DNA of 12,545 nucleotides from Algisphaera sp039180025 (GTDB lineage Bacteria; Planctomycetota; Phycisphaerae; Phycisphaerales; Phycisphaeraceae): positions 1 through 12,545 of the forward strand of contig JBCDDZ010000073.1 of NCBI GenBank assembly GCA_039180025.1, read 5' to 3'. The notes beneath the pieces are model-generated. The model worked only from the letters and a program-made list of their open reading frames with translations. It was not told the DNA's origin and did not search any database. Positions 6,945-12,545 of the stretch are shown in pieces. The stretch's first letter is position 1, and each line of letters opens with the position of its first letter. Position numbers and translations under genes: made by a program.

Positions 6945-7748
6945 ATGTGTACCGTCTCACTGCTCTCGCTCAGCGATCACGGCTCCGCCCCCCCTTCGGG
7001 GCCCGCTCCCGGCACCCGCCCCGTCCCCGCGGGCGCGTTCCGCCTCGTAACCAACCGCGACGAACAGCACCACCGCCCCGCCGCCCTGCACCCGCTCCAC
7101 CGGACCTTCGGCCCGCGCACCGCGCTGATGCCCGTCGACCCGGTCAGCGACGGCACCTGGGTCGCGGTCAACGACGCCGGGCTCGCCCTGACGCTCCTGA
7201 ACTACAAACGGCCCGAGCTCCCCCCCGTCGCCCGCCCGCCCTCGGTCTCCCGCGGCCGAGTCATCCCCGACCTCTTGCACCACGCCACGGTCCGCGACGC
7301 GGCCGACGCCCTGGCCGATTTTGACCCCGGCTCGACTCCGCCCTTCCGCCTCCTCCTGGTGGACGCCTCGCACCAGGCGGTCGTCCGCGCCGACGGCCGC
7401 CGCCTCGTCACCGACCTCCAGCCCCGGCGGGCCGAGCCCCTCTTGCTCACCAGCTCCGGGCTGGGCGACCACCTGGTCGAACCGCCCCGCGAGGCGCTCT
7501 TCCGCGCCGCCGCACCCGCCACGGCCGCCGACCAGAACGCCTTCCACCGCCACCAGTGGCCCGACCGCACCCCCGTCTCGGTCCAGATGCACCGCCCCGA
7601 CGCCCGCACGATCAGCCGCACCGCCGTGACCGTCCGTCCGGGCCGGATCACCCTGGCCTACACCCCGATCGGCTTTGACGGCGCGCAAGGCCCGACCACC
7701 TCGCTCTCGCTGAGCCCTCTGCCCGACCCCGCCGAGGCCGCCGTATGA
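6945..7748 (+). CDS. TANGO2/NRDE family protein
   Basis: A 267-residue member of the NRDE (TANGO2, formerly DUF833) family. It begins Met-Cys2-Thr, where Cys2 is placed like an N-terminal nucleophile, and carries the family name motif as TNRDEQHHRPA near residue 37. Further family blocks are the Gly-Thr-Trp-Val-Ala-Val-Asn stretch, the NYK block and the SRGRVIPDLL block. The fold is thought to be related to N-terminal nucleophile hydrolases; animal homologues have been linked to haem and lipid handling, while the bacterial role is unsettled. There is an insertion rich in Gly/Pro between the N-terminal strand and NRDE (about residues 12-30). The start at ATG 6945 is fixed by the Met-Cys beginning; no Shine-Dalgarno is visible. 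Its stop overlaps the next start as ATGA (7745-7748), so the two are likely translationally coupled. Longer in-frame starts are not supported. Confidence 0.92.
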   Translation: MCTVSLLSLSDHGSAPPSGPAPGTRPVPAGAFRLVTNRDEQHHRPAALHPLHRTFGPRTALMPVDPVSDGTWVAVNDAGLALTLLNYKRPELPPVARPPSVSRGRVIPDLLHHATVRDAADALADFDPGSTPPFRLLLVDASHQAVVRADGRRLVTDLQPRRAEPLLLTSSGLGDHLVEPPREALFRAAAPATAADQNAFHRHQWPDRTPVSVQMHRPDARTISRTAVTVRPGRITLAYTPIGFDGAQGPTTSLSLSPLPDPAEAAV

Positions 7749-10417
7749 CGCCGCCGGGGGGAACGGCCAAACGCCCCCGGCCGGTCCTGTCCTGGCTCCG
7801 GCGCTGGGGGTGGGCCCTCTACCTCCTGCTGCTCGCCGCGTCCGCCCTCTGGCAGGCCGTGGACTTCCGCGCCGCCCTCGCCGCGGAACGCGAGGCCGCG
7901 TCCGCCGTCGAAACCGCCCGCTACGCCCGCACCGGCCCCGTCGACGGCCCGCGGGTCCGGCTCCAATTCACCGACTCGGCCCCCGGCGACCTCGACCGCC
8001 CCGCCCTCCTGCTGATCCACGGCAGCCCGGGCCGTAAAGACAACTTCGACCTCCTGGTCCCCCGCCTCGCCGAGCACTACCGCGTCCTCACCGTCGACCT
8101 CCCGGGCTTCGGCGGGTCTTCCCGCTGGGTCCCTTCCTACAGCACCCGGGCCCACGCCCGCTACCTCCTGGACCTGCTCGACCAACTCGGCCTCGACTCC
8201 GCTCACGTCCTGGGGTTCTCCATGGGTTCGGGCGTCGCCCTCGAACTCCACGACCTCGCTCCCGGGCGGCTCGAATCGGTCATCTTCTACGGCGGCATCG
8301 GCATCCAGGAAGGCGAAGGCACCGGCGACTACACGTTCGAACACTTCAAGTACACCGTCGGCTACGCCGCCCTGGTCGTCTTCCCCGAACTCGTCCCCCA
8401 CTTCGGGCTCCTGGGCCCCCGCGCCACCCGCCACGCCTTTATCCGGAACTTTCACGACACCGACCAGCGCCCGATGCGGCGCTACCTCCAAGAACTCGAC
8501 GCCGCCGGCACGCCGCTGCTGCTGCTCCACGGCCGGCACGACCCGCTGGTCCCCGCGACCACCGCGCAGGCCCACCACGACCTGGTCGAACGCTCCGAGC
8601 TGGTCATGTTCAACCGCTCGCACTTCATGGTGTTCGACGAATCCGGGGCCCGGCTCCTGGCCGACGAAATCGTCCCGTTTGTGGATCGCTTTGCCCGCGC
8701 CGACCCGCCGCCGCCGGTCCGCCGCAGCCTGTATCACCCCGGCGCCGAGCAGCCCGCGCCGAGCATGCTGCCGGTCGACCTGAATATCCCCCGGGGCACC
8801 AACCCCTGGCTCGCCGCCGCCACCATCATCGGGGCGACCTACGTCCTCGAAGACCCCACGACCATCGCGGTCGGGCTCCTGGTCCGCGACGGGCAGCTCG
8901 ACCCGTTTCTCGCCGTGTTCGCGGTGTTCCTGGGGATCTTCTCCGGCGACATCGGGCTCTACCTGATCGGCTGGGTGTTCGGCCGCCGCGCCCTGGCGTG
9001 GAAGCCCGTGGCCAAACGGCTGCCCGTGCGGCAGGTCGAAAAGCTCGGCCAGTGGTTCGACCGCCACGGCTGGACCGCCGTGCTCGCCTCCCGGTTTGTC
9101 CCCGGCACCCGCCTGCCGCTCTACGTCTCGGCCGGGGCGCTGGGCAAGAAGCCCGGCCGCTTCGCCCTCTGGACCCTGCTGGCGGTCGCGATCTGGGCCC
9201 CGGTCATGCTCCTGATCGTCGTCCTCTTGGGCGAAGCCGCCGCGAGCCCGTTCACCCTGCTCTTCGGCCGTAGCTGGCTCGCGCTGATCGCCGCGATCGC
9301 CCTGCTGCTGGTCTTTGTCCGGGTGTTGATGCACCTGCCCACCGCCCGCGGCCGGCAAAAACTCTGGGTCAAGATCAGCCGGCTCTGGCGCTGGGAGTTC
9401 TGGCCCATGGCCGTCTTCTACGCCCCGCTAGTCCCCTGGCTGGCCTACCTCGGCCTCCGCTACCGCTCGGCCACCGTCTGGACCCTGGCCAACCCCGGGC
9501 TGCCCGACGGCGGAGTCGTCGGCGAATCCAAGACCGACATCATCGCCGCCCTCGCCACCGACGCCGACGGCCGCCCCGACGACACCCACGTCCTCCCCGC
9601 GCACCTGGTCGACGACGCGGCGCACGCCCGGCAGACCCTCGCCGACCACGGCTGGGCCCTCCCGGTCATCCTCAAGCCCAACGCCGCCCAGCGTGGCGCC
9701 GGCGTCCGCCTCATCCACCACGACCACGAGCTCGAACCCTATTTCCGCGACTCGCCCGGCCCCGCGCTGCTCCAGAAATACCACGCCGGGCCCTACGAGG
9801 CCGGCGTCTTCTACGTCCGCCACCCCGACGAGCCCCACGGCCGCATCTTCTCGATCACCGACAAAGACTTCCCCGCCCTCACCGGCGACGGCCGCACCAC
9901 GCTCGAAGACCTGATCTGGAAACACCCCCGCTACCGCATGCAGGCCGGCGTGTTCCTCAAACGCTTCCCCGACGCCGACGTCCGCGTCCCGGGGGACGGC
10001 CAAACCCTCCGCCTCGCCATGGCCGGCAACCACTGCCAGGGCACCCGGTTCGCCGACGGCGGGCACCTGATCACCCCCGAACTCGAGGCCGCCGTCGACC
10101 GCGTCCTCCAACGCCTCGACGGCTTCTACTTCGGCCGCCTCGACGCCCGCTACGCCGACCCCGACGCCTTCAAAGCCGGCCGCGACTTCGCCATCCTCGA
10201 ACTCAACGGCGTCACCAGCGAGTCCACCAACCTCTACGACCCCGCCTGGCCGTTGACCCGGGCGTACCGCACCCTCTTTAAACAGTGGTCCCTCTGCTTC
10301 GCGATCGGCCACGCCAACCGCAAAAAACACCACCTCACCCCGCCCGGCCCCCTGACCCTCTGGCGACGCACCCGGGCCTACTACAAGCACCGCCGCATCA
10401 ACCCGCTGGCGGACTGA
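7745..10417 (+). CDS. alpha/beta hydrolase - DedA (VTT) - ATP-grasp fusion membrane protein
   Basis: An 890-residue multidomain protein. Residues 23-40 form a membrane anchor preceded by Arg-Arg, so the next domain should be periplasmic. Residues 65-315 are an alpha/beta hydrolase: oxyanion-loop His92-Gly-Ser-Pro-Gly, nucleophile elbow Gly-Phe-Ser159-Met-Gly, with Asp266 (GRHDPLVP) and His293 completing a triad. Residues about 350-555 are a DedA/SNARE-associated VTT domain, with Glu369-Asp-Pro, the GIFSGD block and the hallmark SRFVPGTRLP (449-458). A Trp-rich pair of hydrophobic segments follows (RWEFWP, about 560-590). Residues about 600-860 are an ATP-grasp ligase: Lys644 in VILKPN, a Gly-Ala-Gly loop, a TGDGRTTLEDL block like that of cyanophycin synthetase, and the metal-binding Glu819-Leu-Asn821. 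DedA proteins include lipid flippases; ATP-grasp enzymes join carboxylates to amines. Substrates are unknown. The start is fixed by the ATGA overlap with the TANGO2 gene. Confidence 0.93.
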   Translation: MTPPGGTAKRPRPVLSWLRRWGWALYLLLLAASALWQAVDFRAALAAEREAASAVETARYARTGPVDGPRVRLQFTDSAPGDLDRPALLLIHGSPGRKDNFDLLVPRLAEHYRVLTVDLPGFGGSSRWVPSYSTRAHARYLLDLLDQLGLDSAHVLGFSMGSGVALELHDLAPGRLESVIFYGGIGIQEGEGTGDYTFEHFKYTVGYAALVVFPELVPHFGLLGPRATRHAFIRNFHDTDQRPMRRYLQELDAAGTPLLLLHGRHDPLVPATTAQAHHDLVERSELVMFNRSHFMVFDESGARLLADEIVPFVDRFARADPPPPVRRSLYHPGAEQPAPSMLPVDLNIPRGTNPWLAAATIIGATYVLEDPTTIAVGLLVRDGQLDPFLAVFAVFLGIFSGDIGLYLIGWVFGRRALAWKPVAKRLPVRQVEKLGQWFDRHGWTAVLASRFVPGTRLPLYVSAGALGKKPGRFALWTLLAVAIWAPVMLLIVVLLGEAAASPFTLLFGRSWLALIAAIALLLVFVRVLMHLPTARGRQKLWVKISRLWRWEFWPMAVFYAPLVPWLAYLGLRYRSATVWTLANPGLPDGGVVGESKTDIIAALATDADGRPDDTHVLPAHLVDDAAHARQTLADHGWALPVILKPNAAQRGAGVRLIHHDHELEPYFRDSPGPALLQKYHAGPYEAGVFYVRHPDEPHGRIFSITDKDFPALTGDGRTTLEDLIWKHPRYRMQAGVFLKRFPDADVRVPGDGQTLRLAMAGNHCQGTRFADGGHLITPELEAAVDRVLQRLDGFYFGRLDARYADPDAFKAGRDFAILELNGVTSESTNLYDPAWPLTRAYRTLFKQWSLCFAIGHANRKKHHLTPPGPLTLWRRTRAYYKHRRINPLAD

Positions 10418-10420
10418 CCG

Positions 10421-10460
10421 ACGGACCGACGCGGGGGAGTGGCGTTTCGTATCGGTCCGT
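10421..10460. terminator. 9-bp inverted repeat in convergent gap, possible terminator
   Basis: ACGGACCGA at 10421-10429 and TCGGTCCGT at 10452-10460 are a perfect 9-bp inverted repeat with a 22-nt loop. It starts four bases after the stop of the fusion gene and lies in the 156-bp gap before the convergent minus-strand gene ends at 10574. No T run follows on either strand and the loop is long, so it is not a textbook intrinsic terminator; it could protect the mRNA end. The rest of the gap shows nothing else. Confidence 0.35.
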
Positions 10461-10573
10461 TCTCGTCGATTGACGCTGCGGCGTACCCGCCGGCCGGTGC
10501 TGACCCGCCCCGATCCGCGGCCGCCCTCTCGCGCCGCCGCCGGGTCCCGCTCGATCCCGCCGCACCCCGCCGC

Positions 10574-11443
10574 CTAGCGCAGCCGCTCGACCGTCCCCGG
10601 CTCGATCTTGAACCACGCCAGATCGCCGCGGCGTTCGACGACCCCCTCGGCGGTGATCGGGTCCGCCACGTACGGCCGGATCGTCTCGAACACCGCGCCG
10701 CCGTCGGCGTCCGTCAGCAGGTACAGCGACCGCCGATCCGCGGCGTCCCGCGTCATGAACATCGGCGGGATCCCGCCCGCCAGGCACAGCGTCGCGCAGG
10801 CTTTGTGGATCTTCCCCTCGCCCGGCTTCATCGCCCCCAGGTAGCACTTCGGGTCGATGATCTGCCCGGTCAATCGGAACCGCCCCTGCGCTTCGCCCGC
10901 CGGCGGCACCCGCTCGGGCGCGTCGCCCCCCCCGTCCCACGCTTCGATCCCCGACGCGTCGTCCAGCAGCGTCAGCAGCTCCCGCCCGTCCCGCGCCGCC
11001 AGGTTCCCCCGCACCGTCACCCACCGCCCCGCCCACTCCGACACCCGCTCCCGCACCCCCACCTTCACCTGCGACGCCAACAACACCGTCTTCATCCCCC
11101 CCGGAAATACCCCCGGGAATACCCCCGGAACTTCCTCAGAAACGTCCCCGGCCCCTGAAACTTCCTCCGAACCTTCGTCCGAAGCTCCCGCCGCAACGGT
11201 CTCCGTCTCCGCCCCGGGGACCACCACCATCGGGTACGGCTCGACCACCAACACCCCCCGATACTCCGTTACCTCCGACAGGTCCCACGTCCCGTCCCCC
11301 GGGTCCGCCTGCCCCCCCGCCCGCCACACGCCGACAGCCACCACCGCCACCACCAGAGCCGGCACCACCCCCCACAGCGTCCGCCGGATGCCCGCCGGCA
11401 GCGGCAGATAACCCACGTAAAACTCGCGCTTGTCTTGCTTCAT
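10574..11443 (-). CDS. membrane-anchored protein with conserved Cys-x15-Cys-x3-Cys motif, Rieske/ferric reductase partner
   Basis: A 289-residue protein of no family I can name. The N-terminus is basic and cytoplasmic, one helix spans 24-40, and the rest should be periplasmic. Two beta-rich parts look OB-like: residues about 112-160 (KTVLLASQVKVGVRERV, WVTVRGNL) and about 190-285. The second part holds Asp-Pro-Lys-Cys200, then His213, Cys216 and Cys220 followed by a conserved-looking GGIPP; three Cys and one His suggest a metal or haem site, but this is inference. Between helix and first OB-like part, residues about 87-115 are encoded by short DNA repeats (EEVPGVFPGVFPGG). ATG 11443 has AGGAG 8 nt upstream and overlaps the stop of the upstream gene as ATGA. 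The pairing points to a periplasmic electron-transfer partner of the haem/Rieske protein. Confidence 0.85.
   Translation of the reverse strand: MKQDKREFYVGYLPLPAGIRRTLWGVVPALVVAVVAVGVWRAGGQADPGDGTWDLSEVTEYRGVLVVEPYPMVVVPGAETETVAAGASDEGSEEVSGAGDVSEEVPGVFPGVFPGGMKTVLLASQVKVGVRERVSEWAGRWVTVRGNLAARDGRELLTLLDDASGIEAWDGGGDAPERVPPAGEAQGRFRLTGQIIDPKCYLGAMKPGEGKIHKACATLCLAGGIPPMFMTRDAADRRSLYLLTDADGGAVFETIRPYVADPITAEGVVERRGDLAWFKIEPGTVERLR
11099..11185. repeat. short degenerate repeats within a coding linker
   Basis: Seven loosely spaced units (steps 13, 11, 11, 18, 12, 12 bp on the GAA core) lie inside the linker of the membrane-anchored Cys-motif protein. TACCCCCGGAAC at 11120-11131 is identical to a unit of the intergenic array at 6030-6041. 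On the coding strand the units give Val-Pro-Gly-Val-Phe-Pro-Gly and Ser-Glu-Glu-Val repeats, so the array is translated in frame. Confidence 0.6.
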
Positions 11444-12540
11444 ACCGGCTGCTCCTGAACATCGGGCGGCGGGGCGTCATCTCCGGGCACCACCGCCGGC
11501 TCGACCGAAGTCCCCGCCGGCAACGCCTCGGGGTTCACGTACACCCGCGACCCCTCGATCTTCACCCGGTACGTCGGGATCTTCTCCGTGAACGGCGGGG
11601 GCGACTGCCCGTTTTCCGGCGTGTACTGATACCCGTGCCACGGGCACGTCAGGCAGCCGTCCACCACCGCCCCTTCGCCCAGCGGCCCGCCCTGGTGCGC
11701 GCAGACGTTACTGACCGCCGACACCCGCCCCCCGTGCCGCACCAGCGCGACCCGTTCCCGCCCCCGCAGCCGCACCACCGACGCGCACCCTTCCCCGATC
11801 GCGTCCACGCCCCCCACCTCGACCCACGGCCCGTCGCCCGCCGCCGCCCGCCGATCCCGCCGCCACTCACGCCAACCCGCCGCCGCGTGCAGCCCGCCCA
11901 CCACCAGCACCCCCGCCCCCAAAAGCACCGCCGTCGCCCCGCTCCCCCGGGTCTGCATCGCCCCGAGCGCGACGTGCAGGATCAGCAGCCCGTACGCCAC
12001 GTACACCAACATATGCAGCGCCTTCCACACCCGCGGCGACAGGTTCTTGAGCCAGAAATCATGGCTCGTCGCCGCCATCAAAAACAGGATCACCAGCGCC
12101 ACAAACCCCAGCGGCTCAAACGGAAACGCCCCGGGGTACCCCACCCAGTCCCCGTAGTTCCCGTTGCTCGTAAAGATCGACACCAGCGGGTTCGTCGCCC
12201 CGAACCCGTGGTACCACAGCGTCGCCAGCGCCGCGTGCAGAAACCCCAACACAAACATCGTCACCCCCAGGTGCCGGCGGTTGTACAGCAGCGGCGCGGC
12301 CGCCGACGGGAAAAAACGCGACAACGGCCCGATGCACAAAATCACGTGCAGCAGCACCAGCCCCCCCGACCCCAGCGCCCGGATCAGCATCGTCATCGGC
12401 GACACCGCCCGCTCCCCCGACCACACCGCCGAGCTCACCCCCACGAACCCCACCAGGTACAACGCCACCGCCCCGACCAGCACCAGGTCGTACACCTTCT
12501 TGTGCCTGTTCCAATTCACCGCCCGGTACGCGTGACTCAA
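11440..12540 (-). CDS. ferric reductase-like transmembrane protein with C-terminal Rieske 2Fe-2S domain
   Basis: A 366-residue fusion for membrane electron transfer. Residues about 18-220 hold six hydrophobic segments of the ferric-reductase-like type with paired haem-ligand histidines: His90/His102 (RRHLG to GFLHAAL) and His176/His189 (KALHMLVY to LILHVALG). Residues about 238-345 form a Rieske domain with both ligand boxes: Cys280-Ala-His282 and Cys299-Pro-Trp-His302. Electrons would pass between membrane haem and the 2Fe-2S cluster; donor and acceptor are not shown. No FAD/NAD(P)H domain is present, unlike NADPH oxidases. The last 35 residues are Pro/Asp/Glu-rich. The first codon taken is a TTG at 12540; the beginning Ser-His-Ala-Tyr-Arg-Ala-Val-Asn-Trp-Asn-Arg looks like a true N-terminus, but the frame is open to the window edge, so the start may lie outside. 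Its stop overlaps the next gene's start as ATGA. Confidence 0.92.
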   Translation of the reverse strand: MSHAYRAVNWNRHKKVYDLVLVGAVALYLVGFVGVSSAVWSGERAVSPMTMLIRALGSGGLVLLHVILCIGPLSRFFPSAAAPLLYNRRHLGVTMFVLGFLHAALATLWYHGFGATNPLVSIFTSNGNYGDWVGYPGAFPFEPLGFVALVILFLMAATSHDFWLKNLSPRVWKALHMLVYVAYGLLILHVALGAMQTRGSGATAVLLGAGVLVVGGLHAAAGWREWRRDRRAAAGDGPWVEVGGVDAIGEGCASVVRLRGRERVALVRHGGRVSAVSNVCAHQGGPLGEGAVVDGCLTCPWHGYQYTPENGQSPPPFTEKIPTYRVKIEGSRVYVNPEALPAGTSVEPAVVPGDDAPPPDVQEQPV

Positions 12541-12545
12541 GGCCC

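Noticed and set aside
7658..9358. 566-codon minus-strand open frame
   Set aside because: It is antisense to the hydrolase/DedA part of the fusion gene, which has clear catalytic motifs; the Glu/Gly/Gln-rich product is a by-product of GC-rich codon use.
9428..10390. 320-codon minus-strand open frame
   Set aside because: Antisense to the ATP-grasp domain; low-complexity Gly/Val/Glu product without family features.
10418..10573. Small gene in the convergent gap
   Set aside because: No frame with a plausible start, ribosome site and composition; only the inverted repeat stands out.

Overview
The window is very GC-rich bacterial DNA. The set of families (an ExbB/ExbD motor with two ExbDs and two von Willebrand A-type proteins, a ferric-reductase/Rieske pair, and a DedA/ATP-grasp fusion) suggests a planctomycete, most likely of the Phycisphaerae type. 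That assignment is inference from gene content and base composition; the window holds no marker gene. I see no rRNA, tRNA, CRISPR array, insertion sequence or phage gene.

Left half, minus strand, read from right to left from about 5925 down to position 1: a six-gene cluster. It holds an intact-MIDAS VWA membrane protein (4807-5925), a degenerate VWA membrane protein (3476-4675), ExbB/TolQ (2549-3370), ExbD (2013-2510), a second ExbD (1400-1972), and a secreted protein of unknown fold that runs off the left edge (1-1290). The two VWA proteins have the architecture of a TonB/TolA energy transducer: a short cytoplasmic N-terminus, one membrane helix, a Pro/Ala-rich linker, then a periplasmic domain. 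The helix of the 3476-4675 protein carries the Ser-x3-His motif that couples TonB and TolA to ExbB/ExbD; its neighbour carries Thr-x3-His at the same place. I infer that the proton-motive-force motor here drives VWA-type periplasmic domains instead of, or as well as, a classical TonB.

The divergent gap 5926-6324 contains a degenerate 11-12 bp tandem repeat. Related units occur inside two genes of this window, both times in low-complexity linkers.

Centre, plus strand, 6325-10417: a DinB-like metal-dependent protein, a TANGO2/NRDE-family protein, and an 890-residue protein joining a periplasmic alpha/beta hydrolase, a DedA/VTT membrane domain and an ATP-grasp ligase. The last two genes overlap by ATGA, so they are probably translationally coupled. 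The group ends in a short convergent gap with a 9-bp inverted repeat.

Right end, minus strand, 10574-12540: a ferric-reductase-like haem membrane protein fused to a Rieske 2Fe-2S domain, overlapping by ATGA a membrane-anchored protein with a conserved Cys/His motif. Together they look like a small membrane electron-transfer unit. The plus strand is C-rich over most of the window whichever way genes point, which fits the minus strand being the replication leading strand.
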